Shown here: positions 1-11,543 of the stretch, piece by piece
How the letters are laid out: every line of letters begins with the position of its first letter
Numbering within the stretch: the first letter of the stretch is position 1
DNA from: Asterella californica
Taxonomy: Eukaryota > Streptophyta > Marchantiopsida > Marchantiales > Aytoniaceae
Length of the DNA stretch: 64,000 nucleotides
Reading direction: 5' to 3'
NCBI GenBank assembly: GCA_036924285.1
Contig: JAYKYS010000009.1
Span: 5,022,001 to 5,086,000 of the forward strand
Notes under the pieces: model-generated
The model's input: only the letters and a program-made list of their open reading frames with translations
Database searches by the model: none
What the model was told of the DNA's origin: nothing
Position numbers and translations under genes: made by a program

Positions 1-1958
1 ACAAGGGCACTTGCCCAATCTGTCTTCTCGGATGAGGACAGGTGGACCACCAGTGTCCTATCTCTCCACAATTATTGCACGCTCCAGGAAGAGGGTTTAG
101 AGGTCGTTGTGATGAAGAAGGTTGCCAGGGCGTCCTGATCTGTACATTACTAGCTCTATCCCTAGGTACATAACGATTATATTGGGCGGGAGGAGTAGGA
201 GTGAAGGGTTGTATCGTCTCGATCTTATAGCAGGTTTCCCCACTTGGATCGTGTAGACATCTCTCATCGTCTTCTTCCCAGCCTGCCCAATTGACAGCTT
301 GGTCCTGCGTACACTGACCTCTGGTGTGCCCGGAAGAGTAACAAAGATTGCACCAAAGGTTTGGCCGGGAAACCATAGGTTGCTTCCGCTTGTCCTTCTG
401 GTTTAGAAGATGAACTTTCAGGTCGGCAAACTGCTTCAGAACTTCATCGATACGAGGATCATGTGCAGACTGAATGATCTGAGTCTGAGGCATCTTCTGC
501 ACAACTTCCTCCCTTGATCGTGTCTTCTCCTTCTTCTTCTTCCGTGTCTTCTTCTCTTGTTCGGATTCGGATTCTGAACTTTCGACAGTAGACTCTTCAG
601 AAGTAGAGGAGGCTTCCGAATCGCTGTTATCAGTTTCAGTGGACTTGGACTTCCTCTTGGACTTCCTAGAAGACTTCTTCGACTTCTTGGACTTCTTCGA
701 GGTCTTCTCTCTGTCTTTCGTCTATTCCGAGTGATGCTCGAGGTTTCATACTGCTCGGCATGCTTCTGTACTTCTACTAAATCATCACCTCCTCCTCTTC
801 TGCAGTACAACTCCATATCCTGAGGCAATCCTCCCAAGTACCAGTCCACGGCTTGCTGGGCACAATAACCGGGTCTTTCCTTGGTTTTGAAGGATGTGAT
901 CTAGGAGGTCTTCAAACCTCTCGATGTAATCCCGCCGTGTCTCTTTCTTCTTCCGTTCGAGCCTCTGAAGTTCTATGAGGGTCATCCGATCATAGCCCAC
1001 TCCTCTGAACCTCTTCAGAAAAGCTGCCTTTAGAGTAGCCCAAGCGGCCATTACTAACCCATCATCCAACATTTTACTCATCCATTTCCTTCCCTTCCCT
1101 ACGATCAAATTGAGAAATACACAGAGTCTGTCAGCATCCGAGTCTTCCTTGTTGGAGCGAGAGACGGTCTCGAACATCGTGATGAAGTCGTCCGCTTCAG
1201 CATCATCGTCGTACGGATGGTACTTCTGCCGAGTGTGGGAAGCCATGTCGACTGCCGGCTGGTGTGACTGCCAACTTCTTCCTCCCTCAGGTCCAGGTGG
1301 TGGAGATGGTCTTCTCGAAGGTCCAGGTCTGTCTGAATCACGAATGTCGTCTTCTGAGTCAGAGCTACTGTCGTTGTCGCCTTCGGAGACGTCTGGAACG
1401 ATCTCCTCTAGCCTTTCTTCACCTTGAGAAGCTTCTTCTGCACTTGGGAAGACGTCTTCCGAGTAACCAGTACCAAAATCTATTTTGTACACGTGATCGC
1501 CCGGTTGACTTCTGTCTTCTCCAAAGATTATGCTCGAGATGGAAGGCTCTTCCAACTCTACTGATCGGATCTTCCTGAGCTCTTCTTCTTTCCTTTGGTG
1601 TCTCAGGGATATCCGCTGCTCTCTAGAAGCGGTTCGCTGGGGTGAATTTACCCACTCAAGGTCTTTACCCGTGCGTCTTCTGCTTCTTCCTCTGGTTGGA
1701 GGCATCCACCAGAGTGCTGAGAAGAGATGTCCCTCTTCTTCTAATACTAGATCCGGCAGACTGAATGTCTGCACAACCGATCACATTTTCGGAACGTCTT
1801 CTTCTCCTGCTTCCTGTTGTACTCACTGCAGTCTTCCAAGATCGAGTCTTCCAAGAAACTCTTGGAAGCGGAGAAGCGGCTTCTTCCAGTTCTCCCTGAT
1901 GTATCTTATCAGCTTTTGGTTGCGGTTCCTGTCTTCTAGCAAGATAGAGTCTCATCAC
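1..1958 (-). pseudogene. family A Ty3/gypsy gag (broken, runs off the left edge)
   Basis: This is the gag polyprotein of a gypsy retrotransposon, read leftward from the LTR that ends at 2,058. A long open stretch at 1,774-785 holds an acidic Ser/Asp-rich N-terminal part and then the retrotransposon-gag core, with the motifs WATLKAAFLKRF and LIELQRLERKKKETRRDY at about 1,070-930. The frame shifts near 870-900 and resumes at 849-436 with MDWYLGGLPQDMELYCRRGG and a Lys/Ser-rich tract. A CX2CX4HX4C zinc knuckle (CNNCGEIGHWWSTC) lies at about 79-38. The possible true start is at 1,958 in another frame, so at least two frameshifts separate the pieces. The plus-strand copy at 43,643-45,013 is clearly homologous. 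Gag would package the element RNA. The rest of pol lies outside the window. Confidence 0.85.
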
Positions 1959-2057
1959 ACATTCAACTACAATCGAAGTTAGTTCGAAATGAAACTAACT
2001 ACTGGCACATAGATCCAGGAAGCTTAGAACAGAAGTTACTAATATTGACTGTTGATA
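1959..2057 (-). other. family A leader between LTR end and gag
   Basis: This short non-coding leader lies between the LTR 3' end and gag. A primer-binding site is expected directly after the LTR, but the first bases on the minus strand are TATCAACAGTCAATA. They do not begin with TGG and match no common plant tRNA primer site that I know. Confidence 0.5.
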
Positions 2058-5000
2058 TGTAGTGTCACAGGATTACTCCTTTTGTCCATTTAGTATACAA
2101 GATATCGTTCCCACAGAAGATTTGCACAAGTAACGCTGCTCTAAGTTCTAAGATCTGTTCAAACACACAAACACACGGGTTTTGTCTATAAATCCTGTCT
2201 TCTCACAAAACCACACGGCTTCCTGACCCTTCAAAAGGTGCCCTGGACCTAAACAAACAACTACTAACTAAAATATCACACAACTATCCACAGAGGGGCT
2301 CGGGAAGACGCTTTCTGCTTCCAGATCACTTCTTCCAGTCTTCTCAGTACCGTCTTCCCGAAGCAATTCTCGACTTCTGGGGGGTTCAACTCGGCTTCTC
2401 ACGCCTCCAGAAGACTGCTCCTGCTTCGTAGAAGTCGACTAGCAATGTTAGATTAATCACAAGGTGTATGCCTCCTGTAGCCTTCCCAAGCTTTTGCCTA
2501 CGGAAATGATCTTCCTGTAGCACTACAACGACATTCACCTTCACGGAAGCTCAATAGAAGACTCGGAAGCTCACTATAAGAAGGTAAGAAGATGGGGAAG
2601 ATGAGAGAAGATGGGGAAAAAGGGAAAATCCAAACGAGAGAAAAACAAGATAAAAATAAGAAATTAAGATTTCGACAGGCTTCTAGTCCGGATCTTGACT
2701 AACAAGCCATCCCTGCTTGTAATAGTTTGGGGAGGAAGACAACAAACGTGCGTATAGTTGCACAGTCTTCTACTTGAGGATGTCGTCTTCTGCTGTGAGA
2801 AGAAGGCATCTTTCTTCTTCTCTCACTGCTCCGACTACTCTGTCATCTGGGATCCTTTATCCATAAGACGGTCCGTGCGTGGATCCTAAGTGCTCCACTG
2901 GACGAGCCAAGCTGCAAACCCCACAACTGCTGACAGTCACCGCCACCCAAGAAGAATGCTTCTCATGCACAATCGGGAGCGAATTCAAGGAACCCACCAC
3001 CCAGAAGACACGGATTAAGCTTCTGCACTCAAATCAGCAATCCATTCTCCGAGAAGAAGTTACATTGGTGTCGGGAAGCTCACTCCCTCTACTTCCTGTT
3101 TCTACTCCTCGGCACAACAGTCTAGCCAGCAGGACTACACGAGGATGCCGTTCCGTGCTCCTAGAGTACGCACTACTTCTATCTACATCTTCGCATCGCT
3201 GCTGGTAGTAAGTGAATGCAGACTTCTTCCTGCGTAATTTCCTTTACTCCAACATCGAACGTAGTGTACACTGTGCACCTCTAGTGTCTAATCTGTCTCC
3301 TGTACAAAGAAATCTGGTGTGTGTGTAGTCAGTCAGTCTCTCGTCAATATGCTTCAATGCGCCTCAATGTGCCATGTGTGTCTGCACTGTAAGATCGATG
3401 TGTGTGTGCAGAACTAGATTTCCTACTCTTTGATCCTACTTATGCCATCTACCACGAGAAAACAGAGGAGACGACCACCAGGGAGAGATGGGCGCTGTCA
3501 GAAGGCTGCCAACCCACATGCAAGCGGTTCCTCTTCCTAATTAGCCATCCACCTTGTTACTCCTACGCTGCCTACTCTACCACATGGTCACCTATCTAAT
3601 TTTACACTGAAAACTACCACCCTTAAGATAGCATGTTCGGTCCTACTAAGTTTGGAAATGTCAACGTTGGTTGTGGTTACTATCTACTCTGATTGCTCGG
3701 AGGCAATCTCTTCTTGATCTGCTCCTACCGGAGCTCCTAACGCAGCTTCTGATAAGCTAGGAAACCCTGCGAACACCTCGGGTAACACTGAGGTGACTTC
3801 CTCCTCATCGTTCTTCGCTGGCTCTGCTGCTGCTGCGTCGGCTTCTGCTTTTGCTTCTGCTTTTGCTTCTACTTCGGAAGACGAAAGCGTCTTCTGGGAA
3901 GCTGGATCGACTTGTGCTTCCTCGCTCTTCTGAGACACTAGTTCGACACTGGGAGCCATGGTGACCTCATAAGGGTCCAAGGAAGTCGCTTCCTCCACTC
4001 AAAATACTTGGGAAGACAGTTCTTCTTCTTGTCTTCCAGAAGACATCTTGTCTTCCGGGGCTTCTTCTAGGATCTTCTCGGCTTCCAACGCTGTCACTAC
4101 CAAGTGTACAGCGAGATCGAACTCCTCCTTCTCGGATCCAATCGATGGTGCTGGGACTTGGGAAGATGTAGTTGCAGGTGGCGGAATCAAGGGAAGACCA
4201 TAAAGTGTCTTCACTCTCTTTATCTGCCGATCCAAATACATGAACATGCTCTTTGCACTCTACCAACATCATCTTGGACTCTTCGTCCCATTCTCTAGCT
4301 AAGATAAGAAGCTTCCTACCCGCGGTGAAGTTGAACTTCCTCCGAAGTGCTTCCACCGTCTGAGCTAGCATCTCCTGCGCATGAGCTTCCGCTGCTTCCT
4401 GTTGCGTCTTCTCGGCTGCAGTCTGTGCTTCTGCGGCTTCCCGTAGTGTCTTCCAAGTCGTCTTTTCCTCTGCAAGGGCGGTGATCTTACCCCGCACTCG
4501 CAGAACCTCCTGGTCACGCTGCTGTAAACGCGCTTGCAACTCCTGGTTGCTTTTCTTCAGCTGCGTTAGCTCCTTGGCAGAAGTGACGTACTTGCTGTGA
4601 GTCAAAGGCTCTGTCCTTCCCTAAGTCCTCATAGTCTAGCTTCCACTCTCAGAAGACGAATCTAGTCTTCCCGAAGACAGCTACTCCGTCTTCCGGGATT
4701 CTAACAATGCTTCTTAAATAGCTCTCGTCTTCCGAGCTATATCTAAACAATCCTAACTAAGCAAGGCCTCGCATGGATTCCTAAGAAGACAACCCATCTT
4801 GCATTACATCCTACTTCCTAACAAAAGATACAAGATTTGCGAGAAGTAGAGTGTGTAACAGATTCAGAAGATGGTTGCGGGCTCCTGCGGTGACAGTGGC
4901 TTCTGGGAAGACTCCCGGGACAGCTTCCGATTCTCGGAAAACCTCCCGAAGCCAGGCTTCCCTTCACTGATCTCACCTGTCTTCTGCTTCCTACGTGTAT

Positions 5001-6492
5001 TCTATCCTCACAACAGACTCAAGACATTTGCACTCTGTTCTTCTGACTTCTCACCTCTCATACACACTCAAAAGAAGTTTGCTGCATGATGAGAAGACAT
5101 GACCCTCGACCATTCTCTCCAGATTGTGCCAGCAAGACTTCTCACAACTCTCTTCTAAGTTCGGGAAGAAGAAGGAATAGGTTGCAAGGGTTTAGACAAA
5201 AGAGACCCGTAACGGACCCTCACATCTGCTTGCGCATTCTGCCAACCTTTCCAATCTTCTAGTCTCTCTAGGAAGATGTGGATTTGAGAAGCTTGGAAGA
5301 CCGGGAGGCACAAGCCTAGTTCTCGTCTTCCAACTTCTCGAAATAACAAACAACTCACCACGCCACTCAGGTTTCGTACCAAGCCTCTCTTAACACCAAA
5401 GCAAAGCAAATCCACTCTTGATACGAATTGTATACAGTCAGGCTTCCGAAGACAGTCAGGCTTCCGAAGCGTCTTCCGAAGATGTTCCAATCTTCCGAAG
5501 CGTCTTCTGTTCCAGGTTTCGGGGATAGAGGGATGGTAGGGTAGGGAAATTGATAGTTGGGATCTCCAATTTGAGGGCTAGGAGTAGAGAAGCTCGAATT
5601 GCACTCGAGAAGAAACAAGAAGATGTCTGACGGAAATTGGACAGCGCTTCCGCACCCAATGTCACAAAAGGAAAAATGTGAGGAGGGAATTGATCGATCG
5701 GGTTGCCTGCAAACAACTGGGGAAGCGCGGGGGATACCAAACAAAGGCAAGAAGTAGTGGGGAAGGGAGAAGAACATGGGAAGAACCTCTACTATCTTCT
5801 GTCTGCTTTCTGACATGTCTTCAATATTCTGCGCGCTTCCGGCTCTAATTCCAGCTCCAATGCGATCCCACAAAGCTGCTTCTGCCGTCAGCTCCTTACT
5901 ATGCCTCAATCGATCAAGCCTTCCACCTTCGATTCCACTCAGCCGTCCTCCAATGTCAGCTTCCGGGAGTTCACAAAAAAACTCCTTCAGCTCGATATGC
6001 TGCTGCTCTCAGTAATTCGACCTTGCCTTTCTTCTAGCTTCGAATCAATCTTGACCTCTCTCAATTTCACCCCGCTGCTTCCTCACTCAAGGCTCACCCT
6101 CGAACTGATCTTCTAACCAAAACGTGTCTTTGCTGCGAGAAGCTAAAATGTGCTAATGCGCTTCCTGCGCATCTTCTCCGTAGTTTAGGGATTTCGACCC
6201 TCCCGACCTACCTAACCTATTTGGTGCTACCTGGTAGGTGCACCTACTTCTTACGTGGTGAAGGTTCCGCGGTTGCCATCTTCCGTCTTCCTAAGACGCA
6301 ACCGAGAAGACGCTTCTCGGAAGACGGTCGTCTTCCGAAGAAGTCAGCTTCTTATTACAAAAAGATCGTAAGATCATCTTCCTTTTAAGGAAGCCGTAAT
6401 CTTAAGTAACAACGCTTCTTCAGTTATACAAACAAGTTATTAATCTTAAAAATTTCAAAAATTCGTGAATCTTGTAAATTGTGGGCACCACA
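2058..6492 (-). repeat. family A LTR (4,435 bp, internally deleted)
   Basis: This minus-strand LTR begins TGTGGTGCCCAC at 6,492 and ends CTACA at 2,058. The ends are set by comparison with the solo LTR at 50,990-58,269, which has a target duplication. An integrase tail lies immediately upstream (6,659-6,530) and a gag leader immediately downstream, so this LTR is shared between two internal regions. The flanks TGATA and TACGC do not match, which agrees with that reading. Against the other copies it lacks about 1.4 kb: the N-terminal half of the embedded reading frame is missing near 4,605. The strand is rich in GAAGAC and TCTTCCGAAGA words. Confidence 0.87.
3684..4605 (-). pseudogene. LTR-embedded coiled-coil ORF, C-terminal half
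   Basis: This is the remainder of the reading frame carried inside family A LTRs. At 4,605-4,260 it shows a heptad-like coiled coil (KSNQELQARLQQRDQEV) followed by an Ala/Glu-rich helix. The segment FNFTAGRKLL follows, then an acidic Ala/Glu tail ending in ASEQSE at 3,684. A frameshift near 4,250 separates the coiled coil from YLDRQIKRVKTLYGLP, and one in-frame stop lies at about 3,999-4,001. The N-terminal half is deleted: the sequence jumps from LTR upstream sequence near 4,610 straight into the coiled coil. I recognise no domain family. The coiled coil suggests self-association, by inference only. Confidence 0.7.
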
Positions 6493-6508
6493 TACGCTCA
6501 CCCTCACA

Positions 6509-6528
6509 TGTTTGCGTCCCCACAAACA
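6509..6528 (-). other. hairpin before the family A LTR
   Basis: An 8 bp stem with a 4-base loop lies between the integrase tail and the LTR. One arm is TGTTTGCG (6,509-6,516) and the other CACAAACA, with one G-T type pair. The same structure recurs at 62,825-62,844 and, more weakly, at 49,914-49,933. Confidence 0.6.
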
Positions 6529-6529
6529 T

Positions 6530-6659
6530 CAGCGCTTCAGCACTTCTATTCACGTCTAGTACTTCTTGACACGCCACCCACTTACACGAGTGGTCATCAA
6601 CGTACCGTCTAACTCTTCCAACTGCAAGGAACCATTGGTGAAGACCTCCAAGACGCGAT
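6530..6659 (-). pseudogene. family A integrase C-terminal tail
   Basis: The minus strand reads GPYRVLEVFTNGSLQLEELD and then MTTRVSGWRVKKY before a stop. This is the extreme C-terminus of the family A integrase, also seen at 49,760-49,895 and 62,670-62,802. It directly precedes the purine-rich run GTGAGGGTGAGCGTA and the LTR. Its upstream partner is the integrase at 8,200-8,943, now on the opposite strand because of the inversion described separately. Confidence 0.8.
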
Positions 6660-7035
6660 AAGGACCTGCTTACCAGCCTCCATCCGTGTGTCTACAGGAT
6701 GACATTCAAGCATTTGAAATTTCTCCAAGATGGCAAGAATGTAGTGCGCTTGGGAAAGAGTAAGTATTCTTAGGTGCCGGTCACGGAATACGGTGATCCT
6801 TAGGAGGAATTTGATCTCTCCTAAATTAGTCATGGCATACATGCTGTGAAAGGCATCCTTGAATGTTATCAGTCGCTCCATGCTATCACTTGTCAATACA
6901 CAATCATCTACCCAGACCGTAATGATGAAGAGATACCTGTAGTGTATGAAAACGCTAGGATCGGCAATACTTGGTACAAAATCTTGAGATTTCAGAAAAT
7001 CACGTAACTTTCCATCCCTTGAAGAGGCATAGAAG
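6660..7035 (-). pseudogene. Ty1/copia reverse transcriptase fragment
   Basis: The minus strand encodes a copia RT piece: DFLKSQDFVPSIADPSVF, then the active-site region VWVDDCVLTSDS, then FHSMYAMTNLGEIKFLLRI, ending HPVDTRMEAGK at about 6,664. The usual YVDD is WVDD here. It has no copia neighbours on its own strand, but its last codons join perfectly to the copia RNase H that begins at about 8,947 on the plus strand once 6,660-8,946 is turned around. The other edge, near 7,035, abuts gypsy RT/RNase H sequence. Confidence 0.8.
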
Positions 7036-8945
7036 TCGACTGTGCTAAGGTAGAAGTCATCATGAAACTTCACCCACTTGCTAACATGACTCAATTGAGA
7101 AGCTTCCTGGGCAACGTAGGATACTACAGGAGGTTTATTGACAGATACGCAGAGGTAGCACGAAGACTTACCAAGTTGCTGAAGAAGCACGAACCTTACA
7201 TTTGGTCTTCTGAGTAGCAGGAAGCATTCGAAGAAATGAAGAGGCTTCTGTTGGATTCCCCTGTCCTAAGGCCACCTGATTGGGAGAGAGTCTTCCATAT
7301 TTATGTGGATGTTTTTGCTTTCGTCATAGGGGTGGTATTGAGTCAGAAAGATGAGAAGAAGAAAGATTATCCCATCTACTATGCGGGAAGACAACTCAGT
7401 GATGCAGAGAAGAAGTACTCTACAACTGAAAGGGAGTGTCTCGGAATGATTTACTCTTGTAGAAAGTTTAGGCACTATCTTCTTGCCAACCCGTTTGTCT
7501 TCTATGTGGATCATTTTTCTTTGAAACATCTTGTGAAGAAAGCAGATTTATCTGGTAGGATAACTAGGTGGATTCTTCTACTCCAGGAATTTACTTACAC
7601 AGTTGAGTACAAGCCTAGAAAACAACATGTTAATGCTGACTACCTATCCAGATTGGAGACGGAACGACGAGAAGATGAAGTGGAAGACGAGTTCCATGAC
7701 GAGAAGCTGTTTTCAGTTTTCGCAGAGACACTTTCATCTGAGGGGAGGCGTACCGCCTGCTTCCTAGAAGACGAGGCTAGATCTTCTGATCCAGTCTTTG
7801 TGACTCCCACAGAAGAGTCGATCGTCAAGGACTTAAGGAAGTTCTTGGAAGACCAACAGTATCTCGAGGGATTGGATGCGGAGCAGAAGGCTGTCTTCTT
7901 ACACAAGGCAGGTCCTTATACCATCTTCCAGGGTATCCTGTTTAGGAAGGGACATGACAAGAAGCTAAGGAGATGTCCTGAACCTTCAGAGATTAAGCTA
8001 GTGATCACGGGTCTTCATTACGAAGATGCTGGGGGTCACTACGGACTGAAGACCACAGTGAAGAAGATGTTGGACGGCCGGATACTGGTGGCCGACCATG
8101 TACAGAGACACTTTTCAGGAGATCAAGAAATGTGATGCGTGCCAGAGGTAAAAAGACCAACAGCTACTACTAGGTGGCCTCTTACTCCCATTCTTTCGCT
8201 TGCTCCTTTTGAAAAGTGAGGAATCGAGTTTGTTGGACCTATTGTCCCGGTGGCTAGAAAGAACACGAACACAGTATATTTTGATAGCTACCGACTATGC
8301 TACCAAGATGGTGGAAGACGAAGCCACAAGGAAGAACGACGCCGCAGTGGTAGCCAGGTTCCTCTGGCACAACATTATCACTCGATACGAATGTCCGCTG
8401 GAATTGGTATCAGATAGGGGTACTCATTTCTTAAATGAGACTATTACCCTCCTGACCCAATACTTCAGGATAAAGCATCGGAAGACGACGTCGTACAACC
8501 CGAAAGCGAACGGACTGACAGAGAAGTCGAATGGTCTTCTATGTAATATCCTGAATAAGATAACTGTTAACCATGCGTATGATTGGGACACGAAATTGCC
8601 ATCTGTGTTATGGACTTTCAGGATTTCACCCAAAGTCACGATCCAGAAGACACCCTTCTACCTAACTTATGGCATGACACTTATTGTGCCCATCGAGTTA
8701 GAGGTCCCTACTTACAGGTTAGCCGTAACAGAATGCATGGAAGAAGAGGAAAGCCAAGAGCAGCGTCTTCTGAACTTTGTAGAGTTCGAAGAGGACAGGA
8801 ATGCAGCTTTGGAGAAGACGTACGAAGTACAAGCGCAACGTAAGGTGAACTATGATGGCAAGCTGAAGAAGGTGACCGTCACAGATGGAGACTTGGTTCT
8901 TCTCTACGACAATCGACATCTTAAGTTCCCTGGGAAACTTCATCC
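7036..8945 (+). pseudogene. family A pol: RT end, RNase H, integrase
   Basis: This is a gypsy pol fragment. It opens with the RT/RNase H connection (LRSFLGNVGYYRRFIDRYAE, stop at 7,216). RNase H follows at about 7,290-7,660, with HIYVDVFAFVIGVVLSQ, the TTERECLGMIYSCRKFRHYL helix and FYVDHFSLKHL, ending in NADYLSRLE. The integrase HHCC finger has its histidines at about 8,015-8,040 and KKCDACQR at about 8,128-8,148, with a frameshift between. The core has ATDYATK, VSDRGTHF and GLTEKSNG as the D,D,E residues at about 8,290-8,530, and is open from 8,200 to 8,943. The RNase H Asp that is mutated in the 48.1 kb copy is kept here. It is non-functional because of stops, a frameshift and truncation. 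Confidence 0.88.
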
Positions 8946-9690
8946 TCGACCTCTCTATGTGTCCTTCTACGAAGAATGAGAAGGCTGTAATGCGGAAAAT
9001 TTCTTACCAACAGGCAGTGGGGAGTTTGATGTACTTACTGGTTGGGACCAGACCAGATATAGCGTATGCCATGTCTAGAGTCACCAAATTCACAGCAAAT
9101 CCAGAGAGCGTTCATTGGCAAGCAGTAAAGAGGATCTTCTGGTACCTACAGAGAACTAAAGACTTTGCTCTAAAGTTCAAGGGAAACTACAACAGCGATG
9201 ATGAAATCCCCATCCATGGTTGGACAGATTTTGACTTCGCTGGAGATGTAGATGATAGGAAGTCTACGTCCGGTTATTGTTTCAACTGAACAATGGGCTG
9301 ATATCATGGAGCTGCAAGAAATAGGAGGTGGTCGCTCTTTCTTCAGCAGAAGCGGAATATAGCTTTGTGCCATGCAGTGAAAGAAGCTGTGTGGATGCGC
9401 AAGCTATTTTCTTCATTGGGTTACCTGCAAACTTAAGCTACCTAAGTCTTTGTTGACAATCAGAGTTATATACATCAGGCGCATAACCCAGTAGATCACA
9501 GGAGAATGAAGCACATTGATGTAAGATTTCACTTCATCCGATCACATATCTGTAAATCAGTTTCGTTAGTCAATATATCAACAAATGACAACATTGCTGA
9601 TATACTCACAAAACCACTAGCGAGACCAAAATTTACATTATTTAAGTCCAAGCTTGGAGTCTTACCCAATTGACTAAGGCCATAGTGGTT
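8946..9690 (+). pseudogene. Ty1/copia RNase H fragment
   Basis: The open part, to 9,289, reads YQQAVGSLMYLLVGTRPDIAYAMS, then WQAVKRIFWYLQRTKDFAL and GWTDFDFAGDVDDRKSTSGY, the standard copia connection and RNase H domain. Further motifs continue to about 9,660 in shifted frames: the AEAEY region, a DNQS-like stretch near 9,460, KHIDVRFHFIR near 9,515 and ADILTKPLARPKF near 9,595. A purine run, TGAGAGGGAG, precedes the LTR at 9,701. The N-terminal continuation is the RT fragment at 6,660-7,035. Confidence 0.88.
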
Positions 9691-9700
9691 TGAGAGGGAG

Positions 9701-10040
9701 TGTTCAATATGCCAGTCCACATGGGAAGTATGAGGTGACGGTCCGTATCTGTCTTGATGTTCTTGCAGGCTGGTGACTGTTAGAGTCCCAGCTACCTGCA
9801 AGTTTATTGCATGTCTTCTTACAGCCAACTACATCGAAGCATAAATTTCCAGCTTCGTAGGCTTTCTGAATTACTGTACTCATTCACACTCTTGATCTGA
9901 GGCTGTAGTCATAGAGAGTTTTTCAAGTTCACTGATTGCCAGTGTAAGCTAGTAAAGAGAAGTGACACGGAGTTTTCTCTCAATTACTCATTTCCATCGA
10001 TGGATTGATATTTCTCCAGCTTAGCTACGTGCATGTAACA
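9701..10040 (+). repeat. copia 3' LTR (about 340 bp)
   Basis: It starts TGTTCAATATGCC just after a polypurine tract (9,691-9,700) and plausibly ends in GCATGTAACA, giving TGTT...AACA inverted ends. The right end is a guess, because no second copy is in the window. Confidence 0.6.
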
Positions 10041-10295
10041 ATGTCTGCTACCCAGTCGTCGACTCTTCCTGCAGGAGCTGGAACTGGCACTGCTGCTGCG
10101 GTCCAACATGGACCCTTACGTTGTCACATCTATGATGGCAAGAACCACCACTCTTGTGAAATGAGGACCTGTTCACATCCTTATGTACCGCTAGCGGCTG
10201 CAGCTGTAACAGCTAAATCACGTATCACATCTACTCTATGTGATCAAATCCGGATGCTTCTGACAGAAGATTTAGAGAAAGCAGCAAGAGATTAG
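10041..10295 (+). CDS. short unassigned ORF
   Basis: An open frame of about 84 codons starts MSATQSSTLPAGAG directly after the putative copia LTR end. It has a few Cys and His residues in the middle (CHIYDGKNHHSCEMRTC) and an Ala-rich stretch. I do not recognise it, and it has no homologue elsewhere in the window. Two readings are a chance frame or the 5' part of a disrupted host gene. An upstream in-frame ATG at 10,005 lies inside the LTR. Low confidence that it is a gene. Confidence 0.2.
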   Translation: MSATQSSTLPAGAGTGTAAAVQHGPLRCHIYDGKNHHSCEMRTCSHPYVPLAAAAVTAKSRITSTLCDQIRMLLTEDLEKAARD

Positions 10296-11539
10296 CAAGC
10301 TAGGCGGAGCATATCATCATGAAAGCTAGTACGTAAGTAGTGTGGTGCAGCGAGCAAGGAAAAGGAATAAGTAGTACTAACTGATCATGAGCGATTCATA
10401 TACGTGAGCTATCCACGAGAGTTTCATAATCATATAACAATGCAGCAGCCTTCGGCGCGGAGCGGATAGAGGGCATCGAGAGAGAAGTTGAGTGGCGCTG
10501 AGTGATAGCTTCGTAAAAGATCGAATAGGGAACGGAAAGTCTTGCATTACATGGCCCCTCCAGTCCACCGCTTGATAGGACCAAAGTCAACAAATATCAG
10601 AAGAGATTTTGTCCGTAACTTTAGATGTTGACAGAATGATTGAGTGACCACGTTGGTGGATAGCAGTCGAGTAGAGCACGATGGAGTAGAGAAATCTGGG
10701 AAGCCCTTTGGAGTCTGGAGCAGCATGCATCTAAGCTCGTTGGATTGTACGCCATGGCCGCTGATATCAATGAAAGCACTCTCAAGGATCATCTAACGTG
10801 CACTTTCTTACGTTTGATGGACCTGAAATGGAGTATCCTCGATGCATATGGTGAATCTCGCTATGATGTAGTTGATATCTGTTGTGGAGGTTGTCCCCGT
10901 CTCATCCGAGCTACCAGGTGTTCTGTTGACTGCGCTCTTCCTGGAAACTATGTCTGTCTTGGTTACAACCAGCAGGTCGGGGCACAAGCTAACCCCTAGT
11001 TACCGGCAGCTAGGTCGGGGGTTGAACCCCGACCTGGACTTGCCAGGCCGGGAGCAAGACTTCAGAGATGGTTCTTTCTAGCGGTAAAACTCCATCTTCA
11101 ACTGTTTTCAAGAGTGCCGGTACTAGTCACACGCTCCAAGAACATGGGATTGCATGAAACTCTAAAATCAGAATTTTATATGTTAGCGCAAAATTTTGTG
11201 GAATTAAGTTGAGAGTTCAATATACAATAACCACTGGAAGAACTATACTTCAAAATAAGGTTAGAGTATGACATAGGGGTTCCGCTGGAGACGCTCCAAG
11301 AGATACTATTACGCACGTCAACCATGCTAGCATGATTCGAGCAAGATATCAGCAGTTTGTGGGATCCTTCGAGTCTCTCGTGAAACTCAACTCTTTCATC
11401 TCTCCATCCAACTCGAAACTTGTTTTAGTAGGAGCTTCCAGTCATTGCAATTTACACCTTTTTAGGTTCAGGTGAACCCAGAATATGATATACGATAGCT
11501 CAGTTAGGTGCCCAGAGCTGTTCCAGCTATATTTCTCAA
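10296..11539. other. unassigned sequence
   Basis: No recognisable gene. A plus-strand open frame at 10,745-10,999 (MAADINESTLKDHL) has no family I know. A perfect 8 bp inverted repeat, GGTCGGGG/CCCCGACC with loop GTTGAA, lies at 11,013-11,034. Confidence 0.4.
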
Positions 11540-11543
11540 CCGG

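Larger units (their letters stand above)
6660..8946. other. inferred 2.3 kb inversion
   Basis: Both edges of this block are gypsy/copia chimeras. Turning the block over repairs both. The copia text then reads GGTAAGCA + CCTCTCTATG, giving uninterrupted E-A-G-K-H-L-S-M-C-P. The gypsy integrase text regains KFPGKLHPR followed by GPYRV, with only about 6-8 bases lost. The repair is read directly from the sequence; the inversion itself is inference. Confidence 0.8.

Noticed and set aside
10976..11040. tRNA-like GGTTGAACCCC within a stem
   Set aside because: The 8 bp inverted repeat resembles a T arm, but no acceptor, D or anticodon arms can be placed around it.
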